Origin: Posidonia oceanica
Taxonomy: Eukaryota; Streptophyta; Magnoliopsida; Alismatales; Posidoniaceae
DNA length: 64,000 nt
Direction of reading: 5' to 3'
NCBI GenBank assembly: GCA_037176725.1
Contig: JAZBRS010000026.1
Coordinates: 153,523,501-153,587,500, forward strand
Made by a program: the position numbers and the translations under genes. The notes under the pieces are model-generated. The model worked only from the letters and a program-made list of their open reading frames with translations. It was not told the DNA's origin and did not search any database. Below are positions 1 through 11,321 of the stretch, piece by piece (the stretch's first letter is position 1; every line of letters starts with the position of its first letter).

Positions 1-1694
1 CGGGAATATTCAAGGCACATAGGGCTAAACACTCGGCGAGTGGGACCTAAACTAAAGCCAACGTTGAGAGCTCATTGTACTTCGAGCCCCCCCAACCCTC
101 TTTTTACACACAGGCAAAGAGCAAGCAATCCCGAGCATTCAAGGACCAAATAGGTTAGGGAGTGGTAGGCTGTTAAGGATTGGTGCATGGACTGAAATCC
201 CCAAAAGGCGTAGGCATGACCCAAAGGACACGCCCATGATTGTAAGGTACACTCGGAATGGCTAAGGCAAACCGTAGGCTAAGACTTAAGTTAGGTATTC
301 ACCCTGCCCCATTCAAAATCTAAAAAACAATTAATTAGAAAATTCAAAAATAAAAAAAAAATATAGAAAATTCCAAAAAAACCCAAAAAAATAGAAAATC
401 TAAAAAGAAAACTAGCAACTAAAGTGGAGATAACCACCCTATATGCAAGTGAAAACCTGGTAAATAAGGAAATTAGAACTAGTTTGGCCAATGATGTAAC
501 AATCGACTCACTCAGATATAGAGTCAACGTCCTACTCAAGCGTGCTTCATCGCTTCGGTGCATTCACTCAAAAAAGACACTACCTCCACAGTGATCTCCA
601 GAGCATCCACGGATGACTCGCAATCAATGTCCACTAGGCTCCGTCTTCCATCTCTTCAACGGAGGCTAAGACTAATTCCCTCCACCTAACTCCAAAACAT
701 ATAAGAGTGAATAATGTTGATTAAATGACTGTTGTTCAGAAATGACTACTATGATATGTTTCCAGGGCAAGAGTAATTTAATTAATCTCTCTAAAGCTAG
801 GAAAGGTTCATCTGGGATTACTAACATGTGCTAGTGAGTGTGTAGGTGATAGCAAAGCTAGTTTGTAATCCGAACTAGAAATCCCACCATCATTTTGCAG
901 TTACACAACATATGTTAGTAAATTTGACAAACCTAGGGTCCCAACATAAAGAACTAACATCTTGGTCCTAACTTAAAGCAAGATTGAAGAATGAGCTCAC
1001 ACCTTTAGAGTTCATTTGGTGTATGCAAACACATCCTTTTTGACTAAAAGGTAAACATTGGTTTGGTAAAGGAAGGGTTCATTCCCTCACCCAGTTCTTT
1101 ATTCATAAAAATTACTTTACTTGCCAAATCGAGTTGTGGGATGACAGTCCTTTCCTGTTAGTACTGGTCACACTCAAGGATGGAAAACATTTGACCACAA
1201 TGAATTGCATTAATTCATTTGGCATATGTCAATATGATTTGGGACCAACCATATCCATGTCTGAGTTTCAATATGATGACACTTTAATTGAATCATTTGG
1301 CTGTGTGACAATGTCCTGAAACTGAATCTATTCACCTTTCCACCAGTTTGGTAATAAATTCCCGAAACTAAATAGGTCCCACCTTTTGACTATGTGACAA
1401 TCTCCCGAAACCAAAAGGTGCTCTTCCAATTTCTTTCATTCCTAGTGGCTGACTGTTTGAGAGTAAGCATCTCATTTCAGGAAATGCTCAATAAGATATT
1501 ATTCTTACCTTGGAACTAATCTTGTTCCAATATCAACTCCAAGGAGGGACATTTATAGATATCTCATTTTCGCATTTCCAAGAATTAATTAAGGATAGGA
1601 AATTTTGAGGTGTCTAAAATCACATAACTAAGAATATTTAACATATATTCTAGATTTTTCTTAATCTCTTTAAAAACATTACTTAATGCGAGTT
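1..1694. other. Unassigned AT-rich sequence, no gene seen
   Basis: No reading frame here shows a recognisable domain. Bases 300-420 are an A-rich tract that opens a meaningless minus-strand frame. Bases 1250-1440 hold loosely repeated phrases (for example variants of CCCGAAAC and CCTGAAAC), which suggests old decayed repeat sequence. I could not assign it to a transposon family by eye. Confidence 0.5.
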
Positions 1695-2403
1695 TGTTAG
1701 GTGTGGTAGAGTTAATACTCTTGTTAAGCTCAAATTTGTGGCAAATTTGAGTACCTTAACTATAGAAAAATGTTTTTATCATTTTATGGATTTTCTTAGA
1801 TTATTCCAGACTTTTAATACATTTCTTTGGATTAATGAAGAAACCAAGGGAAAAACTGCAAAAAATCCATTCGTTACCTATAGGACAGGCGACAGGCTTC
1901 GTCGCCTCTCTCATTGGCGACAACAGTCGTTGTCACCTATATAGGCGACGAATATCCTAGAAATTTCTCATGTAATATTTGGTCATCCTGGGCTTTAATA
2001 TATTATCTAGGATCCCAAAGAGTCTTGTGAGAGCTAGAGAGCAGTAATTCTGAGAGATCTATAGCCACCTATTCTCAAATCCCTTTGAGAAAAACCGAGA
2101 TCTAGAGATATTACGACCATTCTGAGAGAGACACGCCTCTAGAATTCCATCTGTACCTCTGCTTTCTCATCCCATGTCATATAGCACCAAGGGTGAAGGA
2201 AGTATTCGTTCTCATTTTCTTACTTTTTAGCATTACTACATTCCTTAGATAGGTCATTGCATATGCATGTGGGAACCACTCTCTGGTTAGTATTATTTGC
2301 ATTTGTTTATGTTGTTTACTATTTTCCCTGAATTATTTACTGCACACATAGACTAATCTAAATCTGTTTGTTTATTTTGAAATAAGAGATATGCTACGTA
2401 ACA
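1695..2403 (+). mobile_element. Possible solo LTR (Copia-like)
   Basis: The segment starts TGTTAG and ends GTAACA, so the outer five bases TGTTA/TAACA are inverted, as in many LTRs. A TATA-like CCTATATAGG lies at 1936-1945, about 240 bp into the segment, and is flanked by GGCGAC repeats. No clean target duplication is visible (GAGTT on the left, CGAGG on the right; a CGAG lies two bases further left). No primer-binding site follows, so if real it is a solo LTR. This is a weak call. Confidence 0.3.
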
Positions 2404-2544
2404 CGAGGATGCCGTTGGACGACATCCTACCATCGATCCAGTTAACTGAGAACCCACATCACACCAACATCCGTAAATCGGCCCAGGCAGCATCCAAAGG
2501 TGTCTTGTTAGCTAGGACAGCAAATCGATGAGTAGCGATCACAA

Positions 2545-3189
2545 ATGTTATTGACGAGTATGGAAGCATCGACATCATCATCACAGCTTAAAATTCACAT
2601 ACACACAAAGACTTCCTATGTGGAACCTCAAATAAATCCTAATCAGAGTTTCTATGACATCTCATGGGAACCTCCTCCTAAAGGTTTTGTTAAATTAAAT
2701 GTTGACGAAAGTTTCTCATCAAGTGGATCTGCTATGGCAGTCATTGTCTAGGATTATTTGAGGAATTATCTTTACTCCATTGCCACACCTTCGGTAATCT
2801 CTTCTACTAGGGAATCGGAAGCGTCTGTTGTTCTTCTAGCACTTCAAACAGCAGCATCTCAAGGATGGAGGAAGATTGCAATCTCGTGTGACTCTGATGT
2901 GCTTGCCCAAGCTCTCAATGGTGACTTACCTCTAGCACCATGGTGATGTCGCTCTTTGCCCGATGATTGTTGAATAAAATCTAAGATTTTTGGGCTTTGC
3001 ATTTTTATATTCGAATCCAAAAATTGTAACTGGGTGGCACATTTCTTGGCCCATGAAGCTAGAGTTTTTTGGTCTTACATTTCTTCATGTGGACCACTTA
3101 GACCATCTTGTAATCTTCTCTAGCTAATTGAGAGGTCAGCAATCTTAAGTTAAAGAAGTTGAGAAAATTTTCAAAAAAAAAAAAAAAAA
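2545..3189 (+). pseudogene. Decayed RNase H-like fragment with poly(A), probable LINE 3' end
   Basis: Frame 1 reads as the RNase H domain common at the end of plant L1-type LINE ORF2 (RVT_3 type). It shows a WEPPPKGFVKLNVDES start with the first catalytic Asp, RESEASVVLLALQTA with the Glu, SCDSDVLAQAL with the second Asp, and after three in-frame stops (about 2749, 2944, 2971) NWVAHFLAHEA, which resembles the C-terminal Asn/His segment. The frame ends near 3123 and a run of 17 A follows at 3173-3189. The poly(A) supports a retroposed, 5'-truncated LINE copy. A non-mobile RNase H-like gene fragment is the alternative. It is clearly non-functional. Confidence 0.6.
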
Positions 3190-3339
3190 TCAAAACTTTC
3201 AAAATCTGGATACGTTTCGTGAAGACCTTGAAACATTTGCAACAAATCCACAACTCGTATGGTTATGATTCGTAATGGTTGAGTTTTGAGGAGTGAAGTT
3301 TGGGACCATGATTAATCATGCAATTGGTTTGTATTGCTT

Positions 3340-6315
3340 TGTTGACACCCCATTTTGGCAACTGGCCGTTGGTAGATTTCTCTGGAAGCTTGCTCGGATC
3401 GAGGCATGGCAAATCCAAACCTTAAACCACCTTCTCACCCAAGCCAAACCCTAATCCCACTTAAACCTGATCCCAAACCTTAAACCACACTTAAACCCCG
3501 CTTAAAACTTTACCTACGCCTACCTAATCCAAACCCTAAACCCTAGACCTAAACTCCACCTAAATATTACCAAAAATAAATAAAATACCCCAAAAACACC
3601 TCTGGGACGTTGGACACTGCTTGGGCCAGCATCCTACGTTAGACGCAGCTCAGGTGAGTGTCTAATGCGCTAGCTGTGACAGTGCCCTTGGCCCGAGCTC
3701 CGGTGCACCTAGAGCCGCCCTCTGCCAGCTCCGCCGCTCCCCACAGATCGCCCCGTCACCTGGCTCAGCCTAGGAGCCAGTGCCGCACCCTGGAGTTGCC
3801 CGTCCAAGCCTCAGCCACCCACACAAACCTTCTCCCGCGCAAATGGCCGCCCACGACCTCCATGCCAGCCTGACATCGTCCTTGACTTTCACCACCCCTG
3901 ACACCTCCCACGACCTCGCACCCATGCCACCATGACTTTCCACCTTGCCCTGCCACCAGGACCCCCTGTGCGAGCTTGACTGATCAAAACCAAGCAACCC
4001 AACCCATTCTCCACCACCGGTAGCCAATTCTGAGAGAGAGTGAGAGAACCAGAGCCTTCCCAGCCATCCCGAGCGATTCTGAGTGCTTCCCCACCTTGTG
4101 AGAAGGCTTCTTGTGCGTTTCCCCAGCCTCCCAGCCACCTCTGAGCTCGCCGTCCATTCGTCTTCACCAACGCCGGCCGGCCACACACAGTTCCTCCAGG
4201 TTACACTGAGGTGAACTTTCTTCACCCATCGTGTAGGAGTGATCGTGGTAGCTTTATGTACCATGTTTTACACGTAGTTTGCATGCTTTTTGCCCCTATC
4301 CTCTTGCTTCCTAGTGTCCGACGATGGGTTCGCTGCCTGCACGAGGCCGTCGGCCTGTGAGTGTATGGCAGCCCCTGTCTCGGCCACCGTGGCTCGCTTG
4401 AGGTCACGGGAACCTTCTCGGTCCTCCTCCTCCTCCATTCGACTTGCCAGGCATGCTCTTTGAGCTCCTGACCGCCTCAACGGCTGGTGATGCGAGCGGC
4501 CACCAGCGATCATCGGGCGGAGGTGGGTGGAGCGATCTAGAAGCCCATTTCGCATAATTTTTGTATGTCCATGTTCGTTTTTGCATGCTCTTGCTTACTA
4601 GCTAGCTAGTTTTCCATTTTTAGTTGATTTGGTTGCTTAATCATGCTTTGTGTTTTCCTGATCCGTTAGACGCAGAACCTGGTGCATCTTACGTAAGACG
4701 CGCCTTGTGACAACGTTTAACGTCCCTGTATGTTTTCTTAATGAACTTCCATGCAAATATGATTCAGATGCTGTTTTATGTGGATTAATTTGACACATGC
4801 TTTCTCATGAACTCCTGGATACCATGTTTTGGATCACATGTTGTTTGTTTGCTTAGAATTCTTTTCACATTTCAAAATGTCTAACCTAAGCGTAGGACGC
4901 AAAGATTCCAGCGTCTTATGTAAGACGCAGGCTCTCTCAACGTCTTACACCCTAGTTTACTATTTTGCAAATAACATCCAAAAATCATTTTCCTTGGAAT
5001 GCTTATTTGGTTTATGATTGCATGTCAATGTTTGGGCCGCTTTCACTCACTTTCCTGGTTTGCATAATCCCTTATTTTTGATTGAATGCTACGTTTCTTC
5101 ATGATCAGCCTCCTCTATGTTGGGCGCTTCACTTTCTGCGTCCTACGTAAGATGCAAGGGGTTGCAGCGTCTTACACCCCAGAGCTCTATTTTTAATATT
5201 TGCATCTAGAATCTTTTTTCTTTTAGAATGTTGATTTGATTATTGAACGTATGCCATGCTCTTATCTGCTTCCAGTTGTTTGTTGATTTCTTTTATGACC
5301 CATGAACCCAGATTTCTTTCTAGGTTTTATGTATCTGCTTCTCTGCGTTGGACGCTATGATCACCTGCATCTTATGTAGGACGCAGTGTTTATAGCATTT
5401 AACATCTTGAGTCTATCACCTCCAGATTTCATGTTTGCTCCTTATTTCTGTGCTTTGATTATTGTTGTTTTGGTTATCTAGTTTGGTTTACTTATCCATG
5501 GCTTTCATGTGGCATTAAAATTCTTGTTTTCTCCAAATATGCACCCCTTTCTGCAGAATTCCTATCCCCTGTGTTGGACGCTGAATATTCCAGCATCTTA
5601 CATAGGACGCTAGGTATTCCAGCGTCCAACGTTTTAAGTTTGCTGCACCCTGACTTCAAGTGTTGCCTTCGATTCGAGCATCGCTTTTTACATTTGATTG
5701 CTTTCAGTACACGTTCTGGCATCCAGGCATGTGGTTTGGCAATGGTTTTCTAGTTTCACGCCTTGGTTTTGTTTCCCTAACTTGTTTACCATTGCACCAC
5801 GGCTTTTTAAACTTCAATTAGTCATTTGGGCATGGTTTTGCTAAGCTTTGCATGGTTTATAAATGCATCTTGCATACCGCCCTCGGGCGAACATAAACCG
5901 ACGTTTTACGCCAACATAAGCCATACAAGAGCGGATTGGCCAAGAAAGACCGACTTCCTCGGGTGTGTCGGGGGTGCCTAACACCTTTCCCACGCATAAC
6001 AGGAGTCCTTACCCTTTCTCTAGACCGCATTGATTTTGTGTCATACACATTCGAGTCGGATTTGTTTATTTTCAAACTGCGTGAGTTTTCTTACATGTTT
6101 TCATATATGGTTTTCCTAGTCTTCCGGTTTTAATAGATTAGGTGGCGACTCCATGTCTTTTCTTTTGTTTTCCTTTGCGTTCGTCCCTGCTTTTCTGGTG
6201 TTTTTCGAGTCGTTTTCCCCTCGGATCCACCATTTAGCTGTGGCCCCGCTCCTGGGCCGGTGTGCGCGAGCTTTGGCAGCGTGCGACCACGTCGCCTAGA
6301 ACATTCGTAGCAACA
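3340..6315 (+). repeat. 5' LTR of element C (Tat/Ogre-like gypsy)
   Basis: This is a 2976-bp LTR starting TGTTGACACCCC and ending GCAACA, one base before a tRNA-Arg-type primer-binding site. The left end has telomere-motif copies (AAACCCTAA at 3446 and a double copy at 3531-3546). The middle has an 18-bp palindrome repeated at 227-bp spacing (4684-5610). Near the right end lies an 80-bp block (5936-6016) found in all related LTRs of this window. A second primer-site-like TGGCGACTCC lies inside at 6143-6152. The matching 3' LTR of C is outside the window. The many defects in its gag make C the oldest large element here. Confidence 0.88.
4684..5610 (+). repeat. Diverged 227-bp tandem repeat with conserved 18-bp palindrome
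   Basis: Five copies of a near-palindrome of the form GCGTCTTACGTAAGACGC start at 4684, 4911, 5138, 5367 and 5593 (spacings 227, 227, 229, 226). A sixth, weaker copy is at 3629-3646. Each is preceded about 15-20 bp upstream by a GTTGGACGC-like half and usually followed by AGCGTCTTACACC-like sequence. The sequence between cores has largely diverged. The core contains TACGTA, the ACGT type bound by plant bZIP factors. An LTR enhancer array is an inference. Confidence 0.75.
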
Positions 6316-6316
6316 G

Positions 6317-6334
6317 TGGTGACTCCGCTGTGGA
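6317..6334 (+). promoter_or_regulatory. Primer-binding site of element C
   Basis: TGGTGACTCCGCTGTGGA starts one base after the LTR end. It differs at two positions from TGGCGACTCCGCTGGGGA, the complement of the 3' end plus CCA of plant tRNA-Arg(ACG). Both changes look like decay. Confidence 0.8.
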
Positions 6335-7545
6335 TGCAAGACTCCGGTTTTCGTTTTCCGCCTTTCCACTTTTGTGTCGCTTACTTTTTGCTTAGCTTAG
6401 CATCTAATTACCATGCTTGTTTAATTATCGCATTAATTCATACTCTTTGCTTAGCTTAGCATTTTTTACCATATTTGCTTGGTTGTCGCGTTAATTCTTG
6501 CATTTTGCTTATCTTAGCATTTAATTATCATATTTCGCCTGATTATCATGCTAATCCATGCCTTTTGAATGATGTTTGGCTTATTTTTACACAAATATGT
6601 TATGCCACTTCACTTATGCACATGCCATGCTCATACATGCCTTTTGATGTGTTGATTGTCTTTTATTTTCACTAATCATGTGACACAACACTAACACATA
6701 CCATGAGCATGTCTTTTGAAATGATGTGTGATGCTTGCTTGCCATAATTGGGTGATTTTCTTCCCCTTTTGCACTAATCCTAGGGATAATTAGAGATTGA
6801 CTGTTTTCCCCATGCTTAACTAAAAACGGTAAGTAAAATCAATCCTAGGAGCAACTAGAGATATAAACACACCTTCATCCCCTTGGGTTAATAAAACATG
6901 CAAGTAAAAAACTTTAATCATATTTTGCATGAATGATCATATAGGGCATGCATCTTCTCATCTCTGAGTCCACTTACCAGTCTGAGAAGGATAGTCCCAG
7001 TCTCTTGTTCCATTGCTTTGGCATGGGGCGGGTTGGTCGGTCTGTCCCCCTTTGTCAGGGGTCATGTCGGTGTTAATAGAGGGTACAACCCATGCTTTGG
7101 CAGGGTCGAGGCTCCTAACGCACCACTCGTTACTGCTTGAGCTTTGGCCAGGATTTAGATGGGGACCTTACTTTCTGCCTGAGTCGGTGACCGATACACT
7201 TGTGAGAGTCCGAAGTAGACTACCAACTAGGACACACTAGACTGGTGAGAGAGAGCATGCTAGAAAGCATACATTTGCATGAGTGCCATTCATGCCACAA
7301 TTAAAAACATTTGCATTTTCTTCAGGTTTTAACACCTGTTTTGTTTGTGTTGTGTCTTGTCGCACAGGTCAGTGAGCGAGTTCCCTAGCCGGAGCTTGAG
7401 TCCTTTCTTTCATTGACGTCCCTGTTGCAACACCTTTTCTTGACCATCCTCTCCCGAGTTGTCCGCCTTTGCGATGATAGCTCGTCCTAGGACCCGTCCT
7501 CTCATTTACCATCGCAGCCCCGTTCTCACTCACTCACTGTCAGCC
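6335..7545 (+). other. 5' leader of element C
   Basis: Untranslated leader between primer site and gag ATG. Bases 6955-7240 contain the block shared with the leaders of A, B and D (it includes GTCGGTCTGTCCCCC followed by a G-rich partner). A pyrimidine-rich tract ending in CAG (AG at 7366-7367) looks like a 3' splice site and lies 178 bp before the gag ATG, as in the other copies. No ORF of Ogre ORF1 type is visible here. Confidence 0.6.
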
Positions 7546-10500
7546 ATGGCCCAACGCATCGGTGAGCCCCAGTTTTTTGTTGCCCCGGAGGGAATTTCTA
7601 CTTCAGTCTCTCCGACTCTCACTTTGACTCCCTCTGTGCCCCACTTGACACTAGTGTCTCCCCCTCTAGTGCAGGGGGTGCCTCTATATTCTATGGGGCA
7701 TTGGCAGACTTTCCCCACTCTAGATCCTGTCACCGAGTCCATCTTGGTGACTACCACTCGTGCTTCGGAGACTCTACTGACAGCCTCCTCTTCCCAGGGC
7801 TATGTCACTTATGACACCCTTTCTACTGCGGCGACTTCTGCTATAGGATCCCTGCCTTCTGGTTAGTCTGTGTCCTTGCCTTTGGCATCTGGTCCCTCGC
7901 CGGTCCTGCACCTTAGTATTCCCACTGACGAGACTCCTAATGTGCAGTATCAGCATCTGATAGAGCTTGTCCAGACCCTACAGGGTATGGCTCTGTCTGT
8001 TCGCCCCTCTGTGGTTCCTACTGCTCCTGAGGTTCCCCTGCAGCCTGCTCTGCATTTCAGGCTTTTCCCACTACACCTCCGCCTAGACCGTCGCCCCAGC
8101 TACTCACTACTCCGGTGATGGGGGCGCAGCCTCTGCCTTCTACATTTACACCACTAACAGCACAGCATATGACTTTGCCACCTGGTGGCCAGCCCCTCGG
8201 GCTGGTTGGAGAGCAGTAGCCCTCGAGCCCGCTGCCCAGCACCGTGCCAGCGCAGCAGCTATTGCTCCAGTACTCTGCACAACTCATCGCACAACATTCC
8301 GCTTACTCCTACTCTGTGCATCAGCATGTTCCTTCCCCAGCATGCATACCACCACACACTGCACCCACACACAGATACATTGGCCCTCACGTCGCATCAC
8401 CAGGCGACGTGATGGTGGATCCAGAGAAGCACTTAGGTGCGACCCATTCGGCGTATGCGGCCCCCGCCCAAGCTGCACCATCACCATCGGCAGCGACCCC
8501 AGATACCCTGCTTACCAGGATGAGTGATCTGGAGAGAGCTCTACACCAAGTGCAGGGCGGTGATTGCCAGTCCTTCCAGTTCCGGGATCTCTGTTATTTC
8601 GCTGAGGCGGTGCTCCCACTGAACTTTTGTATCCCGAACTTTGAAAAATACAATGGCAATGGCTGCCTTATCTCCCATATGAGGGCGTATTGCGGAGATC
8701 TCGCTCAACTTCGGGCTGATGAGAGGTTATTGATCCGATTGTTCCAAAAGAGTCTGACTGGTCTGACCCTCAAGTGGTTTACTTCCTTGACATGGCCACT
8801 ATCAAGACTTGGAGCGATCTCAGTCAGGCGTTCCTGGAATAGTACTCCAACCTGGACCTGGTCCCAAAGTGCAAGGACCTTGTCGCCACCAAGCAGAAGT
8901 CCAACGAGTCGTTTGGGGAGTACGTCGGCCGTTGGCACGCCCTCACCTCACAAGTTTGCGATAGGTCCTCTAACGAGGAGTCTATCGAGATCATAATCCG
9001 AGGTGCGCAGCCATCTACTGGGGCTCTGCTCAGCATCCAACCAGTCACCACCTTTGCATCCTTGATTTGGGCTTTGCTCGTGTGGAGAGCTCGCTGTGGA
9101 GTGGAAACTTCCCTGCACTCTCCGTATTTGCCAAGCAAGCCACCACCCCCGGCAGTAACCACAGTGGCAGCAGCAGCAACAACAACAACAACAACAACAA
9201 CAGCAGCAACAACAACCACCCCAGGAGAAGGGACCCTCCGAGGACCGTCGTTGCATATGTCGACTCCCCTACCACGCCCGTCCATATGGTGGCTCAGCTG
9301 GCCCGAATTAGGTAGTTTACGCACTTGCACCTAGGGCACCTCCCACTCCACAGATCACTACCACCGCCCGATCGGTCTATCCTGCCACACCGGTCCGGCA
9401 AGGACAATGCTAGGGGCTGAGACAACTTTACACGAATCAGCGCAACTTCACCCCATTGGTAGAACCGCTGAGTGTCGTCTTCCCCAAGGTCGCATCACTC
9501 CTAGGGCTCCTCGAGATTCGCCCATCACCAAACCCTCTTCCGGGGTGGTATAATGCGAACCTTTTCTGCAACTTCCATCAAGTCGTAGGGCACTCGATGG
9601 ATAGCTGTTTCACACTGCGGGGCGCTGTTCAGGACTTGATTGACCAAAAGGTCATCACCATCAACACGCAGGAGGCAGCATCCACTTCCACACCTCCACC
9701 AGCATCACACTTGCATTAGGATCATCACCCTCCCATCCCAGCATTGTCCACTAGCCTTTGCCGGAGCAATCTAACCCGAGAGGCGCGGGGACCTCAGGTG
9801 TACATTCTGTCTTCCCCTCTAGGTCCGCTACATCTATGGTGGACCCTTCTGATCTTATTCATGATGTTTCTAAGCCTCTTCCCTCCTCTCTTTATCTTGC
9901 GGCACTTGCTGGCTTCGAGTCGGGGATCCATATGATCCGACTGGATGCTAGGCCAGAGCGCTCTACCGCGTGACCCACCATGCAACCTCAAGCTCAACCC
10001 CCTGTCCACCTTCTATCTAGGCCCCAACCAGAACCCTTACGGCCTTTCTAGTAGCATCTCCAATTCCCCCTTCAAACAGCCAACATCCCAGCACCCCCTC
10101 TTGAGCTCGCAGCTCACGCTCGAGCTCAACCACTTGTTAGCCTACTAGCTAGGCCCCAGCCAGAACCCTTGTGGCCTTCCCAGCAGCACCTCCAATTCCC
10201 CTACCGTCCAGCAAACACCCCGGTAGCCCCTCTTGAGCTCGTAACTCATGCTCCCCTGGTTGTTAACATGACCAGGGATACCCATCACGTACCATATGAC
10301 TACGCCACAGAGATGTGCGCAGAAGTCACGCGGTCGGGGAGGGTTTACAAGCCTGCGGCACTAGCAACCAGACCAAGCCATCCAGAACCCACTCTACCCC
10401 CACTAGCAAAGCAACCCACCAAACCGTCAACGGTAGAGCATTCCACTCAGCCTTCAACTTCCTTATCCTCTACCTCCACCAAAAAAGACTAGCCTTCAGC

Positions 10501-11321
10501 TGATATTACTGCCTAGCTCAAAAAAATCAAGGCTGACATTTCTATTTGGGACCTTATCCATACCTCCTCTGAACACTGAGAGGCTTTCCTCCATGTGATC
10601 CAGGCAGCACATGTGTCCCCAACCATTGAGCCTACAACCTTTGAGAGCATGGTGGGTATGATCGCGGAGCCCCAGGTCATCTCTTTTTCAAGTGATGAGC
10701 TGCCTTTGGTAGGAATCAATCATGACCAACCCCTTTTTGTCATGGTGCAGTTCAAAAACTTTCGCATTCCCCTAACGCTGGTCGATAATGGCGCAAGCCT
10801 TAACGTCTGCCCCTTGCGTACAACAATAAAACTTGGATTCAAGGACGAGGATATCACGCCAGCTGTGATGAGAATGACAGTTTTTGAAAACACACACCAT
10901 GACTCTTTGGGGATTCTAATTATTCCCCTTACTATTGGCCCAGTCGTATTCAATGTGGAATTCTAGATCGTCGACTTGGAACCCACTTTTAACCTTCTGC
11001 TTGGGTGCCCTTGGTTACACAACCCATCGACCCTGCACCGCATGATTAAGTTCTGCTGGGGTGACGACGTTGTCGTTGTCATGGCAGAGAACTTCGATAA
11101 AGAGCAGGTCGAGATGGTCTCTTCTATATCCCAACAGACTGTCCGATTTGATCCCAAACCATCTAATACTTTGTATCGCGTTAATCGGTTTGAGCCGGTT
11201 AACTATATCCCTGATCTTGAACATGTCAGCTCCCTGGCCATTCACAACAACCCCTTTTGAATGGTCGAGAACCTTTGTCACAGGTGGGGCTACGTGAAGG
11301 GAACATCACTCAGGCGGTATA
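7546..11321 (+). pseudogene. gag-protease of element C, broken
   Basis: Homologous along its length to the intact gag-protease of element A. The start ATG at 7546 (MAQR) is the same conserved start. In order: Pro/Ser-rich N-terminus; gag core (GDLAQLRADERLLIRLFQKS near 8695-8755); Asn-rich stretch over an AAC microsatellite; a zinc-knuckle-like CNFHQVVGHSMDSC near 9570; and a protease domain around 10725-11080 with LVDNGASLNV as active site and a LLLGCPWL flap-side motif. Damage includes a stop at 7864, frameshifts near 8060 and 8790, and stops at about 10504, 10964 and 11258. At 11321 the frame is interrupted by element B and resumes at 51051. Confidence 0.9.
9165..9216 (+). repeat. (AAC/AGC)n microsatellite in gag of C
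   Basis: Imperfect CAG/CAA/AAC triplet run encoding poly-Asn/Ser in the gag frame. The other gag copies have shorter Asn-rich stretches at the same place, so this is a local expansion. It makes the long low-complexity frames seen on the opposite strand. Confidence 0.85.

Noticed and set aside
291..563. 90-aa minus-strand hydrophobic frame
   Set aside because: It reads an A-rich tract in reverse, giving a Phe/Leu run; no homology or start context.
8948..9330. Cys-, Val- or Leu-run frames on the minus strand
   Set aside because: These are products of the AAC/AGC microsatellite within gag of C.
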